A stretch of DNA of 64,000 bases from Clostridium rectalis. Lineage in GTDB: Bacteria > Bacillota > Clostridia > Clostridiales > Clostridiaceae. Location: the NCBI RefSeq assembly GCF_900626095.1, contig NZ_UYZZ01000009.1, forward strand, positions 62,001 to 126,000. The letters are read 5' to 3'. This document shows positions 17,826 through 26,000 of the stretch, in pieces. The notes below the pieces were generated by a model that did not search any database, was not told where the DNA came from, and saw nothing but the letters and a program-made list of their open reading frames with translations. The position numbers and the translations under genes were made by a program. Each line of letters opens with the position of its first letter. The stretch's first letter is position 1.

Positions 17826-18064
17826 TTTATACTAGCATCAGACCGTATTCTCGGCTAGACCATGCTAATTGCGTTGACTTGTACTTCGTCCACTAATACT
17901 GCACTCGGTTCGCATTGTTAAGAGGCGTAGTGGGTCAATTTTTTAAGTCGTCTATTAACGCAAGACCTCTCGTATTTTATATTTTTAAAATTGTCTTGAT
18001 TAATTGGAGCTTTACTCCGTTGTTTATATTTTAGCACCAAGGGAGTCATTCATACTCCCTCATA
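17826..18064. ncRNA. Structured, less AT-rich non-coding block (candidate ncRNA)
   Basis: This stretch is visibly richer in G and C than its surroundings and has no reading frame of note. It folds on either strand. TTGCGTT/AACGCAA (about 17869 and 17957) encloses GACTT/AAGTC and CCACTA/TAGTGG. To the left is TAGCAT/ATGCTA with an inner CCG/CGG. To the right are CAAGAC/GTCTTG, GGAG/CTCC and GGGAGT/ACTCCC. An AGAGG in the central loop can pair with CCTCT at about 17965, a possible pseudoknot. It lies in the 500-bp gap between the zinc-finger gene and the coiled-coil gene. Read on the minus strand it would be a long leader, read alone an independent RNA. Confidence 0.55.
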
Positions 18065-18239
18065 TTTGTCTTATATTACTATCTCAATCATCTGATTAAA
18101 ATTTATTTGTCAAATTGTTTTATTTATAAATTCTTGATTTTATTAAAATAGTATTATTTACTACTACATTATAACAAACTGCACATTTTATTTAAAATCA
18201 TGCTATAACCATTGATATAGCTATATTGTAACTATTTTT

Positions 18240-19082
18240 CTATTTTCTTAACACGCCATTTTTTCGTTCATTTCTTAGTCTTCTCATACTTTCTCTTGCT
18301 ACATTTTTTGTTTGTTCTTTTTTATTTTTTTTAGCACAACTTAAACAATACTTAGCTTTATTATTTTTTATCCTTATCCATTTTTCACAATTTTCACCTT
18401 CACATCTTTTCCACTTCTCTCCTTTATATATTAAGTATTGATATACCACTCCATCAAAATCAATAATTATTAAATCATCTTCCCTTTTAACACTTTCTTT
18501 GTCTCCAAAATTTAATTTAATATTTGTTTTAGTATTTATATTACTTGTTGTTATGTATTCTTTTTTATATAATTCATTCATTATTCTTTTTTGTTTATCA
18601 CCTCTTAATCCCACCTTAGCTTCTCTACAAATTACTGAACATGATTTATTAACCCAATAATCATTATTTTCTCGCTGCATTTGCATTTTTGAAATTTTAG
18701 CATAAACCAACATTATAAATGCTATTTTTTCTAATACTAAATTATCTAATTGCCTAATTGTTTGTAATTCATTTTGACTAATTCTTATTTCATTTATATC
18801 ATTCATTTTTACTTCAAATTTATAAATTGATTTATCTCTATAAAATCTATTAACTATGCCTTTAACTGTTTTATTCCATTTAGTATAAATAAATTTATTG
18901 CCTAATGTTTTCTTTAAGTCTTCCATAATAAGTTTGTAAACTTCTTTTCTTTCTTTGTTTTGTAAGCAATAATCTTTTGTTAATAAATATATAATATCAG
19001 TAATCTTAATTTTTTCAGGTATACGATGATTTTGTTTATATTCTTTTAATATTTCTGTTTCATTTAATATCTCATCTAGCAT
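18240..19082 (-). CDS. Zinc-finger protein coupled to the phage RNA polymerase gene
   Basis: This 280-aa protein has its ATG directly after the stop of the polymerase gene (TAAATG), with GGAGGATG inside that gene as ribosome-binding site, so the two are translationally coupled. The first 200 residues are helical with a winged-helix-like look (SVICREAKVGLRGDKQKRIMNELYKKEYI). The C-terminus carries a zinc finger, C-x4-C...C-x2-C (CEGENCEKW, then CLSCAKKNKK), followed by a basic tail (RESMRRLRNERK). The coupling suggests a partner such as a promoter-recognition or elongation factor, which is inference. Confidence 0.6.
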   Translation of the reverse strand: MLDEILNETEILKEYKQNHRIPEKIKITDIIYLLTKDYCLQNKERKEVYKLIMEDLKKTLGNKFIYTKWNKTVKGIVNRFYRDKSIYKFEVKMNDINEIRISQNELQTIRQLDNLVLEKIAFIMLVYAKISKMQMQRENNDYWVNKSCSVICREAKVGLRGDKQKRIMNELYKKEYITTSNINTKTNIKLNFGDKESVKREDDLIIIDFDGVVYQYLIYKGEKWKRCEGENCEKWIRIKNNKAKYCLSCAKKNKKEQTKNVARESMRRLRNERKNGVLRK

Positions 19083-21920
19083 TTATATATCATCCTCCTC
19101 AACTTGCACATTTTCTAATTCATAATATTCACCTTGCCAATATGTATTAGTTTTCTTATTTGTTACAACTGGTATATTTATTGAATGATTATTTTTCTTT
19201 AATAATCTATCAATGATTACATCCCCACACATATCCCATACAAATTGCTTATTTTGATTAGAGCCATAGCAAATATCTAATAATATATCACAAACCATAT
19301 CCTCATTGTTACATACTCCAAATATTTTTCTTTGATACTTATCAATTAATACTTGTCTATTATCTTCTGTGTTTTCTTCGTTTTCATCTGAGTTTTTTTG
19401 GGACATTTTATATAGCTTGGCTTCTTTTTTATATTCATTATAAATTTCATTAATTATCTCTTTATCTTTTTTTGAATACTTAGCATTCAATTTTAAAAAA
19501 TCATAATCAAAATTATTATTTTCTTGTCTAATGTTTGTTTCAATATCTTTAAATTTATCTTCTAATATCCAGCAAAGTCTGTTCATTAAACTTTTTTCTA
19601 TAGATACTGGCATCATTAAATTATAATATTTAATAAATTCTTCTTGATCTTCACTTTTATTTTCTTTTTTTATTAATTCATCCAATGTTAAACCAAATTT
19701 TATTAAACAGTTTGTATTATTATTTTCTATATATTTTTTGTATTTTCTCTTTAATTTTGAGTAGTTATATATAAAAAAATATGGTTTTTTATTACTTAAT
19801 AATTTTTGATTAAATTTCTTCCACTCTATAGTTTTTTCATCATCTTTTTCTTTTATAATTACACCATTTTTATCTACCTTGTATTCATAGTTTATCTTCA
19901 ACTCTTTATAATTGTACCAATGTGAAGGTACTTTTTTAGGTATGATTCCTTTTATTGAGTCAATTATCTCCTGCTGATATCCTTGCATACAAGCTATTCT
20001 ATATGACATTTCTTCATATTCTGGAGTATCTGCCTTAAATTTAACTAAAACATCATACATACCAGTACACTTGTTAGTTACATCACCAACATTATTACCA
20101 AATCCATTTTTATTTGCTTTTTTTAATAATGTTTTATTTATCTTTTTCTTTTCTGCTGATTTTTGTTCGCATATGATAGGTAATGTTTCTCTTGTGTTTG
20201 TTATTAATATTTCATTATCTGTAGTAATATTAGCGTCCCCGTCAAAATCCTCTCCATTCATAGTTTCAGCAGTACAATCCCAAGCATTAATTATTAAACA
20301 AGTTTTCATAAATCTATACCATTTTCTTGTATCTTCATTTTCAATTAAAGGCATTACCTTTATATTGTTATGTAATGTCATAGGAGCTCTATATGCTACA
20401 ATCTTATTTACATCTCTATCCAACCACGTTCTTGAATAAAATTCATTAGCTTTTAGTATCCCTGTAATCTTCATACCATACATATACTGACATAACGCAT
20501 ACAAATCCCCACTTACTATTTCATATGACCCTTGTACTTCTATTACTCCTTTTTTAGAATCATTTATTTTTTTTCTAATCATTCTATATACTTTTTGCTG
20601 TATAAAAGGGTCTTTTTTCATTCTTTTATCTATCATTAATGCTTTTAGATAATCATAATCTTCTTTTAAAAAATCTTCTTTCGTTAGTTTACAACCTTTC
20701 AAAAATAAAATCATTTTTAAATAATCTTCTGATAAAGCACCTTTTATTGAATCTACTGTTGGTTGTACTAAATCTTTGATCTCATTATCAGTTAGTTTGT
20801 ATGATTCTAAAAATTGATAATTCATATTTCTTGTTTTTTCTAAATATTCAGGTAGTATTTTAGCTACACAAAATTCAAAATCATTTTCCTTGCAACATTC
20901 AAGATAATGATCTATAGAATCATAAGCTTTCCAAAGTTTTAACATATTTGTTGTTAATATTATATCTACTTTTCTTATGTCTATCATATTGCCCCAAGCA
21001 TCTTCTACCATGTAGTTATGTGCTACATCCTCCGCAAACTCTAGAAACGGAAAAGTAAACAACATACCTTTACAAAAGGCATTACGAATATTAAAACCAC
21101 TAGGAGTATAAGTTGCTTCTTTTTCTTTTTTATCATTATATTTATAGCAACCCATATCAATCGCCCATTGCTTACTCAATTCTTCACTTATCATTCCACA
21201 ACCATCAGTAAATTGCCTATTAATTTTATAATTTTCTCTCTTGTTTAAGTCAAATCCTCCTTTTTCATTGTCAGATAATAACAACACATCCCTTTCTATT
21301 TCATGTTCCCCATCTTTTATAACTAACACTCCCTTTGGTTGTGTTACTGGTGTAGAACCACTAAATGCTAATGCCTTATATGCTTCAAATTTTGCAGGTA
21401 CATATTTTATTTTTTCATTTCTTCCATTATTTAACCTTTTATCTAATTCCTTATGTATATCCTCATCACAAAATAAGACTGTATCCTTTTTAACACCACC
21501 ACTTGTACCTATTGTCCTAATTCTATTAGTTTTATTTAATTTAATTCCTTTTTTAGAATTTGCCCTATTCCAATCTGCTATAGATTCAAAAACAATAGAA
21601 TTTAATTCTTTAACCAAAATTTTATCTTCTAATTCTTTATATTTTTGTTTAATTTTTTCTATGTTGGTTTTGGTTTTCCCCTTCTTTTTTAATTTTTTAA
21701 TCTCTAGTTTTAACCTATCTATTTCTTTTTCATCAACTTCTTGTCCAGTCATTTTTCTTATCATTCTTAAAGCTATACTATCATTAATAGATACTATCTC
21801 TTTATTTTTTTTAGCTGTTTCTACATCTAATTCTAAGTCCCAATTAAAATCTTTAAATCTGCTTGAAGCGTTTTTGTAAATTTGTCTTTGATTTATAATT
21901 GCTTTAGACATATCTTGCAT
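19083..21920 (-). CDS. DFDGD-type single-chain RNA polymerase (two-barrel family, YonO-like)
   Basis: This 945-aa protein is a candidate phage DNA-dependent RNA polymerase of the two-double-psi-barrel family (YonO of SPbeta, cellular beta/beta-prime, RdRP/QDE-1). At about 557-561 is the Mg-binding DFDGD in NGEDFDGDAN. About 45 residues before it is AYRAPMTLHNNIKVMPL, the counterpart of beta-prime NRAPTLHR. Near 275-310 is an IRNAFCKGMLFTF segment that suits the first barrel with its conserved Lys. The length is near that of YonO. The start follows GGAGGG. By analogy with YonO it would transcribe late phage genes; its promoter is unknown. Confidence 0.75.
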   Translation of the reverse strand: MQDMSKAIINQRQIYKNASSRFKDFNWDLELDVETAKKNKEIVSINDSIALRMIRKMTGQEVDEKEIDRLKLEIKKLKKKGKTKTNIEKIKQKYKELEDKILVKELNSIVFESIADWNRANSKKGIKLNKTNRIRTIGTSGGVKKDTVLFCDEDIHKELDKRLNNGRNEKIKYVPAKFEAYKALAFSGSTPVTQPKGVLVIKDGEHEIERDVLLLSDNEKGGFDLNKRENYKINRQFTDGCGMISEELSKQWAIDMGCYKYNDKKEKEATYTPSGFNIRNAFCKGMLFTFPFLEFAEDVAHNYMVEDAWGNMIDIRKVDIILTTNMLKLWKAYDSIDHYLECCKENDFEFCVAKILPEYLEKTRNMNYQFLESYKLTDNEIKDLVQPTVDSIKGALSEDYLKMILFLKGCKLTKEDFLKEDYDYLKALMIDKRMKKDPFIQQKVYRMIRKKINDSKKGVIEVQGSYEIVSGDLYALCQYMYGMKITGILKANEFYSRTWLDRDVNKIVAYRAPMTLHNNIKVMPLIENEDTRKWYRFMKTCLIINAWDCTAETMNGEDFDGDANITTDNEILITNTRETLPIICEQKSAEKKKINKTLLKKANKNGFGNNVGDVTNKCTGMYDVLVKFKADTPEYEEMSYRIACMQGYQQEIIDSIKGIIPKKVPSHWYNYKELKINYEYKVDKNGVIIKEKDDEKTIEWKKFNQKLLSNKKPYFFIYNYSKLKRKYKKYIENNNTNCLIKFGLTLDELIKKENKSEDQEEFIKYYNLMMPVSIEKSLMNRLCWILEDKFKDIETNIRQENNNFDYDFLKLNAKYSKKDKEIINEIYNEYKKEAKLYKMSQKNSDENEENTEDNRQVLIDKYQRKIFGVCNNEDMVCDILLDICYGSNQNKQFVWDMCGDVIIDRLLKKNNHSINIPVVTNKKTNTYWQGEYYELENVQVEEDDI

Positions 21921-21951
21921 AATTCCCTCCTAAATTATCTTATTTATATAT

Positions 21952-22905
21952 TTAAACAAAAGGTGCAAAAAATATTTCATTATAAATTATTTGAAATAAT
22001 GCTTTATCTTTAAACATTAAAATTCCCCATACAATATCATATAAATGTATTTTTACTCGTCTTAAAGTTTTATCATCGTGAGTATTAAATTTTATATGTA
22101 TATAATTATTTTTAATAACATAGTTCTTAATTATTACTGGTACTTGCACAGATGGATTATGATTTAGACTTTTCATGAACCATAATATGTTTTTAGTTAC
22201 TTTTATTAATTCATTATAATAATCTATATTATCAAACATTAATTTTAAAAATTTATCTGAATTAAAATTAATACAAATAAAATCAACTTCTGATTTCCAA
22301 TTTAAAAAGTCACTAAATTCCTTATTACTTTTTGCTATATCATTGGCAATCAACTCTGTAAATAAAACTATTTCTTCATTTTGTGTTTTTAATTCAAAAC
22401 CTGTTAAATCTTCTGTTTGTATATCAATAGATTTAAAATACTCCTTATTTAATTTTTCGTTATCTTTATATTCAATATAATTTTTATATAACTCTTTTAG
22501 TTCTTTCAAAGTTTTTGTTTTTAAATTTTCAATATCATATTCTTCTTCATTGTCCATATCATCCATTGCACATTTAACATCATGTAAATATTGAAGTTTT
22601 CTAAATAAATCATTCCAACTACCTTCTGGAAACGTTGCTCCTTCTCCTCCGTTTGTTAAATTACATTTACATTGATTAATATTTCTATATTTTTCTATTA
22701 ATTCTATTTCATAATTAAAGGCTTCTTTTTCTGTTAAATTTTCTTTTACTTTTCTTACACTACATTCGTACTTATTATAATAATTTTTAAAATATTGATT
22801 TCTTTTAGTCGTGTTTTTATATCTTTTATTTTTACCTTTTCCTACATAGAATACTTCTTTACTATCCATATTGTACCACTCATAAACATAAAAATTATTA
22901 TCCAT
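21952..22905 (-). CDS. GIY-YIG nuclease domain protein (317 aa)
   Basis: Residues 1-95 form a GIY-YIG endonuclease domain: FYVYEWYN (first strand Tyr), VFYVGKGKNKRYKNT (YVG plus the basic helix), a catalytic-type Glu in NYEIELIEKY, and the final CNLTNGGEGA, which is typical of the phage group with LTNGGEG. The remaining 220 residues are helical plus a beta-rich C-terminus of unknown fold. Such genes act as homing or restriction-like nucleases in phages. It is independent (AAGGAGG site) and lies just upstream of the RNA polymerase gene. Confidence 0.85.
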   Translation of the reverse strand: MDNNFYVYEWYNMDSKEVFYVGKGKNKRYKNTTKRNQYFKNYYNKYECSVRKVKENLTEKEAFNYEIELIEKYRNINQCKCNLTNGGEGATFPEGSWNDLFRKLQYLHDVKCAMDDMDNEEEYDIENLKTKTLKELKELYKNYIEYKDNEKLNKEYFKSIDIQTEDLTGFELKTQNEEIVLFTELIANDIAKSNKEFSDFLNWKSEVDFICINFNSDKFLKLMFDNIDYYNELIKVTKNILWFMKSLNHNPSVQVPVIIKNYVIKNNYIHIKFNTHDDKTLRRVKIHLYDIVWGILMFKDKALFQIIYNEIFFAPFV

Positions 22906-22945
22906 TCAGCCCCTCCTTAATTATTAAATTATTTTATCTTTGTTT

Positions 22946-23104
22946 TTAATCACTAGAAAAAGGTCTATTTCTATCACAAGATATTGAAATTTCATTTTCT
23001 TCAACTTTAATTTTTATATTACTCCAACCTTTGCCTTCTCTAAATATCATCATTTTGTCTAAATCATTCCTATTTACTCTTTCTAAAAAATCTTTTAAAG
23101 TCAT
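22946..23104 (-). CDS. Small protein (52 aa), unknown
   Basis: This 52-aa frame has a GGAAG ribosome-binding site eight bases before the ATG. It is a mixed alpha/beta peptide: an N-terminal helix (LKDFLERVNRNDLDKM) and two strands (WSNIKIKVEENEISISC). It resembles small phage regulators in size only. It lies between the GIY-YIG gene and the 61-aa gene, with a motif copy in the gap on each side. Confidence 0.45.
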   Translation of the reverse strand: MTLKDFLERVNRNDLDKMMIFREGKGWSNIKIKVEENEISISCDRNRPFSSD

Positions 23105-23369
23105 ATTACATCACTTCCTTCCTCAACGGTACTTTGGTTAAAAAAATGCTTTAAAATGAAATTAAACCATAAAATGAACAACTATAAATAAAAACACTAT
23201 ATCTTCATTTAAACCCATTTTTAGTAACCAATTCAAGGCGTTTGTAGAGGTTTTAATATTATATATTTTTGTGATTCTGGGATAGTTTTTGTTTTAAAAA
23301 ATTATATCCGCATTAGTTTAAATAAAATACTTGATTTATTATATTTATTAAATTGTTTTATATTGTAAA

Positions 23370-23555
23370 TTATTTATAAAAAACTTTTAATTCTTCTGCA
23401 TTAATGCAATCAATCATAACAACTTCTTTTTCATATAGTTTTAATTTTATTTCTTCTTTTACTTCACTCAAATTATCATAATGATTGTCAAATTCTTGGA
23501 AACATAATATTACCATTCCCTTATTAATTATATTTAATAAATCTTTTATTTTCAT
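23370..23555 (-). CDS. Small protein (61 aa), unknown
   Basis: This 61-aa protein starts after a GAAAGG site. It is a small alpha/beta protein with an N-terminal helix (IKDLLNIINK) and a central acidic segment (FDNHYDNLSEVKEEIKLKL). Its N-terminus is similar in style to the 52-aa neighbour (both open with a short KDLL/KDFL helix), so the two may be distant relatives. A 265-bp gap between them holds no clear gene. Confidence 0.45.
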   Translation of the reverse strand: MKIKDLLNIINKGMVILCFQEFDNHYDNLSEVKEEIKLKLYEKEVVMIDCINAEELKVFYK

Positions 23556-23610
23556 TCCTATATGCCTTTCATAATAGGTTTTAAATCGTACAATATATTT
23601 GTATTATAAA

Positions 23611-24369
23611 CTAACTTGCTAATCTTGAATTGGTAATTTCAACTGCTCTTTCATTAGCATCACATCCTATATAATTCCTTTTACCGTTTTTGGCACTTTC
23701 AATCATACTTCCACTACCACAGAAAAAATCACCGATTAAATCTTCTTCATTTGTGTATAAATCCCTTATTCTGTCCATTAATTTTAAAGGTTTCTGTGTT
23801 GCATAATCCAATCTTTCACTTGATGTTCTTCCTACCATTGGTATGTTCCAAATACATCTCATACCCACTAGCGTGTACCATCTTCCACATTTATCTTGAT
23901 ATTCTTCCACACCTTTAAACCTATAAGGTTTATAATCTCTGTTGTAGCTTATCTCTGTCATATAATTAAACTTTTGCTTTTTAGGATTTTTAGCATAAAT
24001 TATTATTTCATCATTTTTTTGTGATAATTTATGCTTACTACTTCCACCACTTGAATATTGCCATTGAACCACATTTATACAGTTTTTATATCCAAAGTAA
24101 ATATCACATATATCCCTAATCCAATGAGATATCCTATAATCCATTTGTAAAGCCAACGTTCCAGTTTCTTTTAAAAGCCTTTGTATTTCCTTTATTCTAG
24201 GTATATAAAAATTGTATACTTCATCTTTATTATAAGACAAGTCTTTATAATCTTTGAAGTTTCTGCCAGTAGCATATAAAATATCCCCATATATGAGGTC
24301 TATAGATTCATTAGATAACTGTTTCATGAAATCTAAATTATCCATACAAACTACTTTGTTTATTTCCAT
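23611..24369 (-). CDS. DNA methyltransferase (N6-adenine/N4-cytosine type, beta-class order)
   Basis: This 252-aa protein methylates DNA with S-adenosylmethionine. The catalytic motif IV comes first (LIYGDILYATGRNF, residues about 25-38) and the SAM-binding motif I FxGxG last (DFFCGSGSM, about 216), which is the beta-class order; the late block ATQKPLKLMDRI also matches this class. Motif IV reads D-I-L-Y where most enzymes have D/N-P-P-Y/F/W, an unusual variant. No restriction nuclease partner is adjacent, so an orphan protective or regulatory methylase is likely. A group II intron relic ends 20 bases before its ribosome-binding site. Confidence 0.85.
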   Translation of the reverse strand: MEINKVVCMDNLDFMKQLSNESIDLIYGDILYATGRNFKDYKDLSYNKDEVYNFYIPRIKEIQRLLKETGTLALQMDYRISHWIRDICDIYFGYKNCINVVQWQYSSGGSSKHKLSQKNDEIIIYAKNPKKQKFNYMTEISYNRDYKPYRFKGVEEYQDKCGRWYTLVGMRCIWNIPMVGRTSSERLDYATQKPLKLMDRIRDLYTNEEDLIGDFFCGSGSMIESAKNGKRNYIGCDANERAVEITNSRLAS

Positions 24370-24394
24370 ATAAAATCCCCCTTAATTAATATTC

Positions 24395-24890
24395 TGATAG
24401 GTAAGGCTTTGAAGTTATCTCCACCTTTTCCCCCAGTTAACACCGGACATGAGAGTTTCCAACTCATCCGGCGTCCCATCAATACTTACTTATTTACTAT
24501 ATTTCACAATTTCCAACCATTTTACGAAATCTATTTAACTTACTAATTTGGTCTTTATTAAGCTTAGCTATATTTTTATATTTTTCTATGGTTTCTGTTA
24601 CTGTAGCATGTATTAGTTTGTGTATAGTATTACTAACAACTATTAAGTTTTTATATTTATCTGTTCCACCTTTCCCCTTCGGGATTTTATGGTGTATCTC
24701 TATTTCTCCATGCTCTAGTACTTTGCCTGTTATTCCACATTTCCCATTTTGACTTATATATAGTGAAATTCTATTATCATTAAACTCTGTTGTAGCACCC
24801 TTAACAGGGTTTTCGGTAATATATTTTAGTAATTTCACATTATATTTATTTAAATTTTCATGTATTTTATTTCTGCCTTCCACAGTATAA
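24395..24890 (-). pseudogene. Group II intron 3' relic (HNH end of the maturase ORF plus domains V-VI)
   Basis: On the minus strand an open stretch without a proper start (to the stop at 24497) encodes the C-terminal HNH region of a group II intron reverse transcriptase: GRNKIHENL, NPVKGATTEFNDNRISLY, CGITGKVLE, EIHHKIPKGKGGTD, HKLIHAT. Downstream, 24441-24473 folds as domain V (CCGGATGAG-loop-CTCATGTCCGG) and 24395-24440 as domain VI ending in TTACCTATC. The reverse transcriptase, the maturase and the 5' ribozyme domains are missing. An IS605-type mini-element abuts the truncated end. Confidence 0.8.
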
Positions 24891-24911
24891 TTATTTACAC
24901 CCTTTGGAAAA

Positions 24912-25144
24912 GTGAACCTCACATGGCTGAAGCCACGTGCTTCCCTCATTACTTTAGGATTTCCTGCTTCCACGACCTCGTAACCTACTATCTCCACAGG
25001 CGTTAATTCCCGTAGTTCCTACGGTACTTTATTTATAGCTTTATATTAGCTAACTTTTTCTAATTAAGTATATTTATTCTAATTTTATATTAACATATGT
25101 CGCCACTAACTCATAACTGAAGTCACGAGTATGCGTGGCGATTC
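24912..25144 (-). mobile_element. IS200/IS605-type mini-element (LE and RE only) related to the 51.6-kb IS
   Basis: This 233-bp element has both ends of the complete element at 51569-53402 and no transposase. Its left end (25144 inward) has the same hairpin (GCCAC...GTGGC with inner CTCGTGAC/GTTATGAG). Its right end repeats the last 100 or so bases, including the putative guide-RNA scaffold, up to GGTTCAC. The left flank is TTGAA, as for the complete element. It sits in the last codons of the gene at 25477; removing it restores a natural stop at 24891-24893. It is non-autonomous and would need the TnpA of the full element. Confidence 0.8.
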
Positions 25145-25477
25145 TTCAATTAAATCTATAATTATTTTTATTTCATCTATTGTATCTGTGTATGTCCACA
25201 ATACATCATCTAAACATTTATCTCCTACGAATATTCTCCACAGAGAACCTCCTAAATCGTTTTTATATTCTAGTAGACCTTTGCTATTAAATATTTCTTT
25301 TCTGCCATCTAACAGTCTTATATGTACAATTTCACCCAAATTTTGATTTAATATATCTGTTATATAATAATTTTTTAAATCCTCTTTTTTAGATTCTAAT
25401 ATTCTGTAATTGCATAGCTTAGAATCTCCTTTAAACTCCCCTATTATTTGTCCTTTAACTTTTAATAAATTTTTCAT
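25145..25477 (-). CDS. Unknown protein whose last codons were replaced by the mini-element
   Basis: The ATG at 25477 follows AAAGGGGAT. About 111 codons run to the TTGAA target at 25145, after which the reading frame enters the mini-element and stops at 25106 (tail SPRILVTSVMS encoded by the element). Without the insertion it would end seven codons later (EFSKGCK). The protein is beta-rich (GEIVHIRLLDGRKEIFNSKG, GGSLWRIFVGDKC) and matches no family I know. The change affects only the C-terminal tip, so it may still be functional. Confidence 0.6.
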
Positions 25478-25612
25478 AATTATATCCCCTTTCAAATTTT
25501 AAAGTTTTGTTTATTAATTGTTTTTAATTTACTTTTGAATGAAATATACCTTTTTTTATTTATCTTTGATTATTGCTATTAAATTTTTGCACTACCTATA
25601 AAATTTGAATAT

Positions 25613-25954
25613 CTAAGCCTTACTTTTATATTTATTTTTTGGTTTAATATCTTTTCCTTTTATTACTGGTGGAAATATTTTTAATACCTTTTCTAAATCT
25701 TTTTCATGAAATTTTATTTGTGTCTCTAAGCTGGTGTTAAAATAATCTATTATTTTGATTCCTTTTAACTTGTCCATAGTTTTAGTCCTTTGCGTTACAA
25801 ACGGAGTATACAACATCAATATTTCTTCTGTAGCCCTATAAATTTAAATTCCACGATAACATTTAATATATGTATTATCTCCATTATTAATTGCTTTGCT
25901 AGTTTCTACATCTCTTTCACATAGGACTCTGTATTTTCCAATATATTTTTTTAT
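25613..25954 (-). pseudogene. Small gene with in-frame TAA and no normal start
   Basis: A strong AGGAGGAG site (25961-25968) is followed at the right distance by ATA, not ATG, and a 36-codon frame to a TAA at 25844-25846. The same frame then continues for 76 codons (via YRATEEI, LYTPFVTQRTK, IFPPVIKGKDI) to the stop at 25613. Both defects are explained by G-to-A or C-to-T changes (ATG to ATA, CAA to TAA). A TTG at 25819 could start the second part, but it has no ribosome-binding site. Family unknown. Confidence 0.5.
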
Positions 25955-26000
25955 ATCAATCTCCTCCTATTTAATCATGTTTTTATTTTACTAAATTATT

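Noticed and set aside
17826-18064. Structured block as a group I intron or a tRNA cluster
   Set aside because: No conserved group I core pairing and no tRNA arms with CCA ends; no exon continuity across it.
21241-21879. A 212-codon plus-strand frame
   Set aside because: It is the complement of the RNA polymerase N-terminus; no start signal.
23105-23369. Possible short gene (ending MGLNEDIVFLFIVVHF) between the 52-aa and 61-aa genes
   Set aside because: The ATG has no ribosome-binding site and the frame has only 18 codons from it; a longer frame upstream lacks a start.
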